This document shows positions 32,924 to 40,408 of a stretch of DNA of 64,000 nucleotides, one piece after another (within the stretch, counting starts at the first letter, position 1; every line of letters starts with the position of its first letter). This DNA is from Streptomyces rhizoryzae (GTDB lineage Bacteria; Actinomycetota; Actinomycetes; Streptomycetales; Streptomycetaceae). The stretch covers positions 1 through 64,000 of the forward strand of contig NZ_JALMUV010000016.1 in the NCBI RefSeq assembly GCF_023155275.1. Direction: 5' to 3'. The notes beneath the pieces were generated by a model that made no database searches, was not told the origin of the DNA, and was given only the letters and a program-made list of their open reading frames with translations. Made by a program: the position numbers and the translations under genes.

Positions 32924-33556
32924 TCAGGCTGGCGTCGGGTCGAGCAGGAAGGAATCGAGGATGGCGGCGGTGCCTACTGGGTCCGTGGTGTGGTGCACGG
33001 TGCGGATCCCCAGCCCCTCGGCCGGCGGCAGATTCTCAGCATGGTCGTCCACGAAAACGCACTCTGAGCCGGTCAGCTCCAAGGCATCGAGTGCCCGCTG
33101 GTAGATGAGCGGGGACGGCTTCCGTACGCCCTCCAGCTCCGAGAGGATCAGCGCGTCGAAGACGCCTGTCCACATGCCTTTGTCCTCGTACGGGTTGTAG
33201 GGCTCGATGCCGAACGAGTTGCTGAGCATGGCCACCTTTACGCCTGAGGCGCGGGCGCGCTGCGCGGCGGCAACAATTTCAGGCTGGGGATGCAGGTTGG
33301 CCAGTGCGCGCCGCATCAGGTCGGTGGGGTCGATGCCGAGGATGCCGCCGATCACGCGGTTCCAGTCCTCCTGTGTGGCCTCCCCTACCTCCAGCGCCGC
33401 GTAGATGGCGACGCCGTCGGGATGTTCGTTCAGGGCCGCGAAGTAGGCTCCGGGCGCCAACCCTTCTGCCCTCTCGAACGCCTCGCCGTTCAGTCTCATT
33501 CGGGTGGTGAGTACCCCGCCGAAGTCGAGGATCAGGCCCCGATATGGAGCTGGCAA
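32924..33556 (-). CDS. HAD-superfamily phosphatase-like hydrolase
   Basis: A 210-residue HAD protein. Motif I is LILDFGGVL, motif II VAMLSNSFG, Lys is in VRKPSPLIYQRALDAL, and motif IV is VFVDDHAENL. Motif I has Gly at the position of the second catalytic Asp (DxD becomes DFG). This is seen in the epoxide-hydrolase-N-terminal/phosphatase subgroup and may lower phosphatase activity. The start is taken as TTG at 33556 because AAGGAGG lies five bases before it and it begins exactly at the domain; a longer frame to 33646 has no ribosome site. Confidence 0.83.
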   Translation of the reverse strand: MPAPYRGLILDFGGVLTTRMRLNGEAFERAEGLAPGAYFAALNEHPDGVAIYAALEVGEATQEDWNRVIGGILGIDPTDLMRRALANLHPQPEIVAAAQRARASGVKVAMLSNSFGIEPYNPYEDKGMWTGVFDALILSELEGVRKPSPLIYQRALDALELTGSECVFVDDHAENLPPAEGLGIRTVHHTTDPVGTAAILDSFLLDPTPA

Positions 33557-33823
33557 TGCGACCTCCTTGCTCGTACCTGCACGCAGTCCCCTGGGGCACC
33601 TGGCGGCAGGGGGCCGTTGGATGCCCTCCTCATCCGGGGAGACCACCAGTATCGCCGCTGCCCGACACGCAGAGGCATACGCTTGACGCGAGCAGCCCTA
33701 GCTAGTAGGCGGCAACGCCGGTGGCCGGACGGGTGGGTCGCCGGTCGTGGTGGGGCTGCCGCGCGGTGGCCCCACCAAAGCGGACGTACCGCATCCGCAC
33801 CCACGTACCGGGTCGGGAAACCC

Positions 33824-34903
33824 TCACCCCTCCGCCGCGCCGCCGCCGAACATGGCGGCGGCCTCGCGTCCGCGTGCCTGGTTCTCCGTGACGTACGGGC
33901 GGAGTTCGGCCTCGTAGGCGGCGAAGGCGGTGCGGTGGTCGCCGTCGGCGGCGGCGAGGTTGCGGGCCAGGGAGCGGGCGGCGAGGAGGGCCTGGGAGGT
34001 GCCCATGCCCGAGGTCGGGGCCGCGCAGTAGCCCGCGTCGCCGAGGAGCGCGACGCGGCCGGTGGACCAGCGGTCGAGCTGGACCTGGCAGGTGGAGGCG
34101 AAGAAGAAGTCCGGGGCCCGGTCCATGGCGTCGAGCAGGCGCGGGACCTCCCAGCCGTGGCCGGCGAAGGCGGCGCGTACCGCCTCCTGCTGGGCGTCCC
34201 GGGGCCGCCGGTCCAGGGCGGGCGAGGCGGTCGCGAAGGACAGGCTGGCGGTGAGGCGTTGCGGATCGCCGGCGCTGAAGAGGTAGACGGCGGAGTCGCC
34301 GGTGGTGTGCAGGATCCCTTCGTGGTCCAGGCCGAGGAAGTTGTCGGTGGTGAAGCCGGCTCCGGACATGCCCAGGTGGTGCAGTGCCTGGTCATGGGGG
34401 ACGAAGGCCAGCCGCCGCACCCGTGAGAAGACCCCGTCGGCCCCGAAGACCAGGTCGAAGTCCCGGGCGGCGGCCTTCTCGAACTCGACGGTGACGCCGT
34501 CCCGGTGCTCGGTCAGCGCCGCGATCGAATCGTCGAAGAGGTACTCGATGGCGCCGTCGGTGGTTGCGGTGGTGAGACGGTGCAGCAGGCGGGTCAACTC
34601 CCCCTTGGGGACTTCGAGTTCCCCGGCGAACGCCTCGGCGGGCAGCTGGCCGCACGCGGCTCCGGACGCGTCGATCAGGGTCGTGCCGCGCATCCTGGTG
34701 TCGTGGGCGCGCACCTCGGCGAGGATGCCGAGTTCGTCCAGGACCTCGAAGGCGGCGCCGCGGAAGTCCACGGCGTAGCCGCCGCCGCGGACGGCGGGGG
34801 CGCGTTCGACGACGGTCACCCGATAGCCGTCGCGGTGCAGGAGGTGGGCCAGGGCGGGACCGGCGACGCCGGCGCCCGAGATCAACACGGTGGTTGCGGT
34901 CAT
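33824..34903 (-). CDS. FAD-dependent class A monooxygenase
   Basis: A 359-residue flavoprotein hydroxylase of the PHBH/TetX type. GAGVAG at residues 10-15 binds the ADP of FAD. The conserved Gly-Asp of the DG fingerprint reads LVFGADGVFSRVR, and GDAGYCAAPTSGMG near 290-303 binds the FAD ribityl chain. It should use NADPH and oxygen to hydroxylate an aromatic or lipophilic compound. TAACGT lies 7 bases upstream of the ATG, suggesting a leaderless message. It is divergent from a TetR gene, with a dyad operator between, as in inducible resistance pairs. Confidence 0.9.
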   Translation of the reverse strand: MTATTVLISGAGVAGPALAHLLHRDGYRVTVVERAPAVRGGGYAVDFRGAAFEVLDELGILAEVRAHDTRMRGTTLIDASGAACGQLPAEAFAGELEVPKGELTRLLHRLTTATTDGAIEYLFDDSIAALTEHRDGVTVEFEKAAARDFDLVFGADGVFSRVRRLAFVPHDQALHHLGMSGAGFTTDNFLGLDHEGILHTTGDSAVYLFSAGDPQRLTASLSFATASPALDRRPRDAQQEAVRAAFAGHGWEVPRLLDAMDRAPDFFFASTCQVQLDRWSTGRVALLGDAGYCAAPTSGMGTSQALLAARSLARNLAAADGDHRTAFAAYEAELRPYVTENQARGREAAAMFGGGAAEG

Positions 34904-34933
34904 GGCGAGGACGTTAGACGGGTCTTGTCCAAA

Positions 34934-34957
34934 TGGTCAATCCATCTGGATGAACCA
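34934..34957. promoter_or_regulatory. TetR-type operator between the monooxygenase and TetR genes
   Basis: Two 11-base arms, TGGTCAATCCA and TGGATGAACCA, face each other across TC and match at nine of eleven positions. The site overlaps where both divergent promoters must lie. Confidence 0.65.
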
Positions 34958-34988
34958 TGTGGGCAACTCTGCTGCTACGCTCACCGGC

Positions 34989-35471
34989 ATGGGAAACCGC
35001 GAGGATCTGCTGGCGGGCGCCAAGAAGTGCCTGATCGAACGCGGCTGGGGCCGTACGACGGTGCGGGACATCGCCGCGGCCGCCGGTGTCAGCCACGCCG
35101 CCATCGGCTACCACTTCGGCTCCCGGGACGCGCTGCTCACGCAGGCGCTGGTGGAGGCGGTGGACGAGCTGGACGAGGAACTCGCCGGCCGCTCCACCGG
35201 TGACCGCCCGGAGGACCGCTGGCAGGCGCTGATCGACAGCTTCACGACGCACCGTGCGCTGTGGGTGGCCCAGTTGGAGGCCGCCGTCCAGGCGCAGCAC
35301 TCGCCGGAGGTGCGCGAGCGCCTGGCGGAGGGCCAGCGCCAGGGCCGCGAGGGGCTCGGCGGTTCGGTGCCGCTCGCGCTGCTGTCCGGACTGATGCTCC
35401 AGTGGCTGGTGGATCCCGACCATGCGCCGTCGGGGGCCGAAGTGGTCGCCGGGCTGCGGTCGTTGCGGTGA
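34989..35471 (+). CDS. TetR-family transcriptional regulator
   Basis: A 160-residue regulator. The N-terminal HTH reads LLAGAKKCLIERGWGRTTVR, then DIAAAAGVSHAAIGYHFGSRDAL (residues about 24-47). The ligand-binding domain is shorter than usual, with RALWVAQLEAAVQAQHSPEV and a C-terminal LSGLMLQWLVDPDHAPSG. It probably represses the divergent monooxygenase. The ATG at 34989 begins the domain; the frame is open 33 codons further upstream across the operator, which argues against the longer form. Confidence 0.9.
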   Translation: MGNREDLLAGAKKCLIERGWGRTTVRDIAAAAGVSHAAIGYHFGSRDALLTQALVEAVDELDEELAGRSTGDRPEDRWQALIDSFTTHRALWVAQLEAAVQAQHSPEVRERLAEGQRQGREGLGGSVPLALLSGLMLQWLVDPDHAPSGAEVVAGLRSLR

Positions 35472-35535
35472 GTCGGTGAAGTGAGCGGCTCGCCAGGTGT
35501 TCCGGAAGGGGGCGCCCGCGGCCGATCATGCGGGC

Positions 35536-36087
35536 ATGGAGATTCCTGACCGACGGATCGAGCTGTTCACCGGTGACGAGAGTGAGCAGCGGTTCAGCGG
35601 CCCCGCCACGGGGGAGGAGCGGGGGATACTGGTGGCGATGCTGGGCGCCCAGCGCGCCACGCTGCGACTGAAGTGTTCCGGGCTGGGGGCGCAGCTGGCC
35701 CTGCGGTCCGTGCCTCCTTCCTCGCTCTCGCTCCTGGGGCTCGTCCGGCACCTCGCCCATGTGGAACGCCGCTGGTTCCGATCCGTACTCGCCGGAGAGG
35801 ACGTCGCGTTGCGCTTCTCGTCCACGGCCGCACCCGAGGGCGACTTCGACGGCGCCGGCCCCGAGCCGGAGGTGGTCGCGGCGTCCTGGGCGGCGTGGGA
35901 GGCCGAAGTCGCCTTCGCGGAGGCGTTCGCCGCCCAGGCTCCGCATCTGGACATCGAAGGCCGCGATGGCTGGCGGGGCCCGGTCTCGCTGCGCTGGGTG
36001 CTCCTCCACATGATCGAGGAGTACGCCCGCCACAACGGGCACGCCGACCTGATCCGCGAACGGATCGACGGAGCGGTGGGGGTCTGA
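35536..36087 (+). CDS. DinB-family (DUF664) protein
   Basis: A 183-residue four-helix-bundle protein of the DinB/DUF664 group. Metal-site histidines appear in LGLVRHLAHVERRWF (His near 76-79) and in WVLLHMIEEYARHNGHADLIRE near 155-176. Family members include mycothiol- or bacillithiol-dependent enzymes and stress proteins of unknown function. The ATG at 35536 is preferred to one 13 codons upstream because the domain starts here. It converges on the methyltransferase at 36142. Confidence 0.88.
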   Translation: MEIPDRRIELFTGDESEQRFSGPATGEERGILVAMLGAQRATLRLKCSGLGAQLALRSVPPSSLSLLGLVRHLAHVERRWFRSVLAGEDVALRFSSTAAPEGDFDGAGPEPEVVAASWAAWEAEVAFAEAFAAQAPHLDIEGRDGWRGPVSLRWVLLHMIEEYARHNGHADLIRERIDGAVGV

Positions 36088-36101
36088 GCCCCGCGTGTGC
36101 T

Positions 36102-36128
36102 CCCGGCGTGGCGAACGCCTGCGCCGGG
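36102..36128. terminator. Possible bidirectional terminator
   Basis: CCCGGCG and CGCCGGG form a seven-pair stem around a loop that itself contains GGCG/CGCC. It lies between the convergent DinB and methyltransferase genes. Confidence 0.5.
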
Positions 36129-36141
36129 TCAGGCGGTCAGG

Positions 36142-36999
36142 TCAGGTGGTGGCCAGCAGGAAGTCCTCGCCGCTGGACGGGCGGAGGGCGTCGGTGCGGT
36201 GGGCGAAGTAGCGTTCGGCGAGGGAGGTGCCCGAGACGTGTGCGGTGTGCGGGAAGCCGGCTTCGCGGGCGAGGGCCAGCATGTCCTGCGGGGGGTAGAA
36301 GCTGAGGAACGGCGTTCCGGATGACCGGGCGCCGTTGGTGCTCGCCCGGAGGCCCGGGCGGTCGGCGGCGTCGAGGAGTTCGGCCGGCAGCAGGAAGGAC
36401 AGGGCCAGGGTCGAGCCCGGCGCGAGGGCGGCGATCTGGCGCAGGGTGGCCGCGGTGGCGTCCTTGGTGAGGTACATGCTGACGCCGGTGGAGACGATCA
36501 CCGTCGGCCGGGCGGGGTCGAAGCCGGCGGCGACCAGCTGCTGGAGCCAGTCCTCGCTCGCCTCGAAGTCGACCGGCACCAGGTGCAGCCGGTCGGGGAT
36601 GCCGTAGCCCAGTTCGTGCAGGCGGTGCCGCTTCCAGCTCTGCGGGCCGGGCTGGTCGACCTCGAAGACCTGGAGGCGGGCGGCGATCTCCGGTCTGCGC
36701 TGGGCGAAGGTGTCCAGACCGGCGCCCAGGATGACGTACTGGGTGACGCCGCGGTCGGCCTGTTCGGCGATCAGGTCCTCGATGAAGCGGGCACGGGCCA
36801 CGACGGCCGCCCGGAAGGCGCTGGTGGCGTGCGGATCCATGTCGGGGCGGCTGCGCCAGTCACCCTCGGGGGCCGCGAGCCGCAGGCCGATCTCGTCCAC
36901 GAGGACGTGCGGGGGCGGGTCGATCTGGACGTGCATCGCCCGCCAGAGGGCTGTCCGCACCGCGGTGCTGTCCGGCGTGGCGGGGTGGTTGCCTGGCAT
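36142..36999 (-). CDS. LCM/PPM-type SAM-dependent methyltransferase
   Basis: A 285-residue methyltransferase of the leucine carboxyl methyltransferase-like family that is expanded in actinomycetes. RARFIEDLIAEQADRGVTQY precedes motif I VILGAGLDTFAQR. VFEVDQPGPQSWKRHRL and VIVSTGVSMYLTKDA are diagnostic. These enzymes O-methylate small carboxylic acids or sugars, with variable substrates. GGGGAACC precedes the ATG. It is the last gene of a three-gene unit with the ribbon-helix-helix and VOC genes upstream. Confidence 0.9.
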   Translation of the reverse strand: MPGNHPATPDSTAVRTALWRAMHVQIDPPPHVLVDEIGLRLAAPEGDWRSRPDMDPHATSAFRAAVVARARFIEDLIAEQADRGVTQYVILGAGLDTFAQRRPEIAARLQVFEVDQPGPQSWKRHRLHELGYGIPDRLHLVPVDFEASEDWLQQLVAAGFDPARPTVIVSTGVSMYLTKDATAATLRQIAALAPGSTLALSFLLPAELLDAADRPGLRASTNGARSSGTPFLSFYPPQDMLALAREAGFPHTAHVSGTSLAERYFAHRTDALRPSSGEDFLLATT

Positions 37000-37026
37000 G
37001 GTGGTTCCCCTTCCGTGGCGGGGTGG

Positions 37027-37371
37027 TCAGTTGCCGGCGGGGGCCTGGAGGCTCCACAGGCGGCCGTCGGGGTCGCGGACGGTCATCTCCCGGGTGCCGA
37101 AGTGGGTGTCCTCGAACGGCGTCACCACCTCGACGGCGGGGTCGGCGCGGAACGCGTCCGCGTCCGGCACCTTCAGGACGAGCCGGGTCTGCGGCTCCTG
37201 GTCCTCGGGGACCTCGGCGATGAAGACGTACGGTCCCTCGCCGTTGCGGAGCCGGCCGGAGTTGTGGTCGGTCGTGAACTCCAGCTCGTACCCCAGGGTC
37301 TGGAAGAACTTCGCCGCCCTTCCCCAGTTGTGCGTCGTCAGGAAGACGGCCTCGATGCCTTCGGTGGCCAT
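37027..37371 (-). CDS. VOC-family protein
   Basis: A 114-residue single VOC domain beginning IEAVFLTTHNWGRAAKFFQT and ending REMTVRDPDGRLWSLQAP. His, Glu and Thr positions fit a metal- or ligand-binding cleft, but the function is unknown. It starts one base after the stop of the ribbon-helix-helix gene, and its stop lies 27 bases before the methyltransferase start, so the three probably form one transcript. Confidence 0.88.
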   Translation of the reverse strand: MATEGIEAVFLTTHNWGRAAKFFQTLGYELEFTTDHNSGRLRNGEGPYVFIAEVPEDQEPQTRLVLKVPDADAFRADPAVEVVTPFEDTHFGTREMTVRDPDGRLWSLQAPAGN

Positions 37372-37372
37372 G

Positions 37373-37552
37373 TCAGGACTCCTTGTCGGTCGTGTGCGGT
37401 GCCTGCTCGGGGGAGTCGTCGAGGTAGGCGCGGAGCGCGTCGGTGACCAGCGCCGACAGCGACATGCCCGACTCGATGGCGCGGTACTTGACCTGCTTGA
37501 TCAGCTCTACCGGCAGGTACACGTTGAACTGCTTGACTTCTTTGTCGCCCAC
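37373..37552 (-). CDS. Ribbon-helix-helix (CopG/Arc-type) small regulator
   Basis: A 59-residue protein starting at [23 protein letters not shown] forms the DNA-binding ribbon and first helix, and [19 protein letters not shown] the second helix. A short acidic tail follows. Such proteins bind short palindromes as dimers and commonly autoregulate. The stop is one base before the VOC start. No good ribosome site is present; TAGTAT about 14 bases before the GTG suggests a near-leaderless transcript. The upstream CTAGC repeats are the likely operator. No toxin gene accompanies it. Confidence 0.85.
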   Translation of the reverse strand: MGDKEVKQFNVYLPVELIKQVKYRAIESGMSLSALVTDALRAYLDDSPEQAPHTTDKES

Positions 37553-37558
37553 GCGGCG

Positions 37559-37582
37559 ATGCTAGCATACTAGCAAGCTAGG
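37559..37582. promoter_or_regulatory. CTAGC repeat operator for the ribbon-helix-helix regulator
   Basis: ATGCTAGCAT (37559-37568) is a perfect ten-base palindrome. It is followed at once by ACTAGCAAGCTAGG, giving three or four CTAGC/GCTAG half-sites in 24 bases. It overlaps the predicted -10 (TAGTAT on the minus strand). Confidence 0.65.
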
Positions 37583-37988
37583 AAGGTGGGGCTGGTTTCC
37601 TGCGTCACATGGGTGCCATCGCCGGCTCGCCGATCACCACTTCCGCCCAACTCCGCGCCCGCGGCGGGATGCCGGCCGGGTGGGTGCGCGGAGCGGGACC
37701 GGCTCGGTTCCGGCTCGGTTCCAGGGGTCGGTGAACGACCGTCCGGGCACCGGCTCGGCGATGAGCGCGACCGGAACGAAGAAGTCGACCCGGCCGATCA
37801 CGAACATCCCGGAAGCTGCTCGACGACGGCGGCCCCCGCGGCGCAATACCCGGCCTCGGTAGGCGCGTCCGGCCCGGCCGCCGCGTTTCCATTCGACATC
37901 TCGCGGACGGGCTCCTTGAATGGCTGTGCCAGGGAGTAGACATCAGCCGGGACACCACCGGGCTGACGGGGCCGTCCGGAGTGGATCA
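37583..37988. other. Region with two overlapping small minus-strand frames, no firm gene
   Basis: About 400 bases. On the minus strand a frame starting at ATG 37899, with AAGGAG 12 bases upstream, gives 33 residues ending VVEQLPGCS. An overlapping frame continues MFVIGRVDFFVPVALIAEPV to about 37634. Read together they look like one small protein broken by a frameshift, but I do not recognise it. The right end holds the promoter of the MarR gene. Confidence 0.3.
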
Positions 37989-38504
37989 ATGCATGTGAAC
38001 GGTGCTGCTTCGCGGATAGATTCCTACTATGCGTACGACGCCGCGCAGAGCGCGCGCGATGTGGTCGCCCTCCTGGAAGTCCTGTGGGAGCGGGGCCGGG
38101 ACGGCGCCTCGCCCGCGCCGGTCTCCACGCCGCAGCTGCGCGTGCTGCACGTCCTGGAGCGCGGCGAGGGCATCAACCTCAACGCGCTGTGCAAGGCCCT
38201 CGGCGCGGCGCCGTCCTCGGCGAGCCGCCTGTGCGACCGCCTCCAGGCACTGGGTCTCATCGAGAGCGTCCGCAGCGAGGCCAACCGGCGTGAGCGGTAC
38301 CTGCGGTTGACCGGAGAGGGCGCGGCCTACCTCGCCGGCCTGCGGGTCCGCCGCGAGGAGGCGCTGCTCGACGCCATCGACGCGATGCCGCCGACGGCCC
38401 GCCGGGCCCTGGCCGAAGGGCTGCGGGGCTTTCGCCGGGCGGTCCGCACCACCGCACCGGAACTCGACGGTGCACCGTCCCCCCGCCCGTCGCGACGGGA
38501 CTGA
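37989..38504 (+). CDS. MarR-family regulator
   Basis: A 171-residue winged-helix protein. The HTH core reads STPQLRVLHVLERGEGINLN, then ALCKALGAAPSSASRLCDRLQALGLIE, and the wing SVRSEANRRERYLRLTGEG. It precedes the stressosome operon on the same strand by 167 bases. That gap contains a perfect ATTTGTC/GACAAAT palindrome, so it may regulate the operon. GGAG lies 9 bases before the ATG; the frame is open upstream without domain similarity. Confidence 0.87.
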   Translation: MHVNGAASRIDSYYAYDAAQSARDVVALLEVLWERGRDGASPAPVSTPQLRVLHVLERGEGINLNALCKALGAAPSSASRLCDRLQALGLIESVRSEANRRERYLRLTGEGAAYLAGLRVRREEALLDAIDAMPPTARRALAEGLRGFRRAVRTTAPELDGAPSPRPSRRD

Positions 38505-38549
38505 AGGGGCGCCGGGGGTTCCGCGAAAGGATTCCGACGGTACCGTGGC

Positions 38550-38585
38550 TTGACGGTACTGGATAACATTTGTCATGCGACAAAT
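38550..38585 (+). promoter_or_regulatory. Promoter/operator region of the stressosome operon
   Basis: TTGACG (38550-38555) is followed by an 18-base perfect inverted repeat with arms ATTTGTC and GACAAAT around ATGC (38568-38585), the AT-richest site in the gap. It lies about 90 bases before rsbR. A regulator binding the palindrome would block the promoter. Confidence 0.55.
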
Positions 38586-38671
38586 AAGGTGTGCATCGAT
38601 GATCGTGAACGGGGCTCGGGCCACTGGGCAGTTACGGGAGCCCCGGCCATGATTGGTGGAAGGAAAGTGTT

Positions 38672-39547
38672 GTGAGCACGACCGAAGCTGCCGCACGCGA
38701 GCGTGTCCTCGCGGTGCTGCGCGCAGAGGCCGATGACATCGCGGACCGCTGGGTCCAACTCCAGATGGCCCAGGCACCGTTGGGCGACGGGGTCAGCGAG
38801 TCCGAGCTCCGGGAGGAATCCGACGCGCTGCTCAGCGCCCTGATCTCGGGACTGGACAGCGACGGGCCGGTCGCACGCCTGGTCAGCGGTCACCCCGAAC
38901 TCCGGCAGGCGGTCTGCGACCTCTCCCTGCGCAGAGCACGCGCCGGGGCGTCGCCCACCGACACCTCGCTGGCGGTGCTCGCGCTGAAGGAGGCCATGCT
39001 GGAGGCGGTGCAGCGGCAGACGGAGAACAGCGCCGCCCTGTTCGGCGCGGCCGTGCTCATCAACCGCCTGCTGGACAGCGCCGGCGTCCTCTCCTTCGAG
39101 ACCTACGTCGAGGGCCGCGAGGAGATCATCCGCCGCCAGAGCCGGCAGCTGCTGGAGGTCTCCACGCCCGTGGTGCGGCTGTGGCGGCAGGTCCTCGCCG
39201 TGCCCCTGATCGGTACGCTCGACACCGCCCGCACCCAGGTGGTGATGGAGAACCTCCTCCAGGGCATCGAGGAGCACGAGGCGCGGGTCGCCATCATCGA
39301 CATCACCGGTGTGCCCACCGTGGACACCGCGGTCGCCCAGCACCTGATGCAGACGGTCAACGCGGTGCGCCTGATGGGCGCGGACTGCGTCATCAGCGGC
39401 ATCCGGCCCCCCATCGCGCAGACCATCGCCCAGCTGGGGATCGACCTGTCGACGATCCTCACCCGGGCCACCCTGTCCGACGCTCTGGCCGCCGCGGTCA
39501 AGCTCACCGACACCCCCTCCGCGCGACCCACCCCGGCGGACCGATGA
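38672..39547 (+). CDS. rsbR: RsbR-type stressosome STAS protein
   Basis: A 291-residue stressosome scaffold protein. The N-terminal half is an all-helical sensor domain. The C-terminal STAS domain begins VLAVPLIGTLDTARTQVVME. The phosphorylatable Thr219 lies in VPTVDTAVAQHLMQT. At the second site of Bacillus RsbRA this protein has Ser (CVISGIRPP), which may change second-step phosphorylation. RsbR and RsbS form the large complex that holds RsbT. The GTG start has GGAAAG upstream, and its stop overlaps rsbS (ATGA). Confidence 0.92.
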   Translation: MSTTEAAARERVLAVLRAEADDIADRWVQLQMAQAPLGDGVSESELREESDALLSALISGLDSDGPVARLVSGHPELRQAVCDLSLRRARAGASPTDTSLAVLALKEAMLEAVQRQTENSAALFGAAVLINRLLDSAGVLSFETYVEGREEIIRRQSRQLLEVSTPVVRLWRQVLAVPLIGTLDTARTQVVMENLLQGIEEHEARVAIIDITGVPTVDTAVAQHLMQTVNAVRLMGADCVISGIRPPIAQTIAQLGIDLSTILTRATLSDALAAAVKLTDTPSARPTPADR

Positions 39548-39954
39548 GCAGCGCATCCTCGAACGGTGTCCCGATCCTGCGGCTCGGCGACGTGCTGGTC
39601 ACCGGCCTGCTGAACGAGCTCGACGACAAATCGGCCATCGCCTTCACCGAGGAACTGACCGCACGCATCACCACGGACCGCGCCCGCGGCGTGCTGATCG
39701 ACATCTCCCGACTGGAGATCATCGACTCCTTCGTGGCCCGCACCCTGATGGAACTGACCACGATGGCACGCCTGTTGGGGGCCCGGGTGATCGTCGCCGG
39801 GATGCGGCCGCCGGTGGCCATCACCCTGGTCGAACTCGGACTCCAACTCACCGGGGTGGAAACCGCGCTCAACGCGGAGCAGGGGATGACAGCGCTGGGG
39901 TGGCACCGCGTTCCCGCGCCTCCCGAAGGGGTTATGCGTGACACAAGCCAGTGA
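39544..39954 (+). CDS. rsbS: RsbS-type STAS antagonist
   Basis: A 136-residue single STAS domain protein. ILRLGDVLVTGLLNELDDKS begins the domain. Ser62, in LEIIDSFVARTLMEL, is the residue phosphorylated by RsbT in this family. RVIVAGMRPPVAITLVELGL gives the conserved helix. It overlaps rsbR by four bases and rsbT by 17 bases, so the three are tightly coupled. Confidence 0.93.
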   Translation: MSSASSNGVPILRLGDVLVTGLLNELDDKSAIAFTEELTARITTDRARGVLIDISRLEIIDSFVARTLMELTTMARLLGARVIVAGMRPPVAITLVELGLQLTGVETALNAEQGMTALGWHRVPAPPEGVMRDTSQ

Positions 39955-40408
39955 TGTCGGCACCGCTGCGCGCGGTGGGGCACACGTCTACGAGGAAGGC
40001 TGCCCGACCACGCCGACGGTCCACGAGGTACGCAGCGAAGAGGACCTGCTCGCCGTCCGGCACGCGGTGCGCGCGGCGACCCTGCGCGCCGGGTTCAGCA
40101 TCGTCGACCAGACCCGGGTCGTCACCGCGGCCAGCGAACTGGCCCGCAACGCCTACGTCCACGGCGGCGGTGGCACGGTGACCATAGAGTTCCCGGACCG
40201 CAACGGCACGCCGGGGCTGCGGCTGACGGTGCGGGACGACGGCCCCGGCATTCCCGACCTCTCCGCGGCGCTGACCGACGGCTTCACCACCGGCGCCGGT
40301 CTGGGCCACGGACTGGGCGGCGCCCGGCGCCTGATGGACGAGTTCGAGATCGACACCGCGGCCGGCCAGGGCACCACCGTGACGGTGACCCGTTGGGCGG
40401 TCCGTTGA
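39938..40408 (+). CDS. rsbT: RsbT-type serine kinase (GHKL ATPase)
   Basis: A 156-residue switch kinase. The N box is ASELARNAYVHGGGG, the G1 box DDGPGIPD, and the G2 region GLGHGLGGARRLMDEF. It phosphorylates RsbR and RsbS and is then released to activate a phosphatase. The GTG start is inside rsbS. The N-terminal 25 residues before VRSEEDLLAVRHAVR are longer than in Bacillus RsbT. Confidence 0.92.
   Translation: MTQASDVGTAARGGAHVYEEGCPTTPTVHEVRSEEDLLAVRHAVRAATLRAGFSIVDQTRVVTAASELARNAYVHGGGGTVTIEFPDRNGTPGLRLTVRDDGPGIPDLSAALTDGFTTGAGLGHGLGGARRLMDEFEIDTAAGQGTTVTVTRWAVR

Noticed and set aside
36887-37057. Short Arg/Pro-rich minus-strand frames near the methyltransferase start
   Set aside because: No ribosome site and overlap with the real VOC and methyltransferase genes.
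37373-37552. Toxin-antitoxin antitoxin
   Set aside because: The neighbouring genes are a VOC protein and a methyltransferase; no toxin-like ORF overlaps it.
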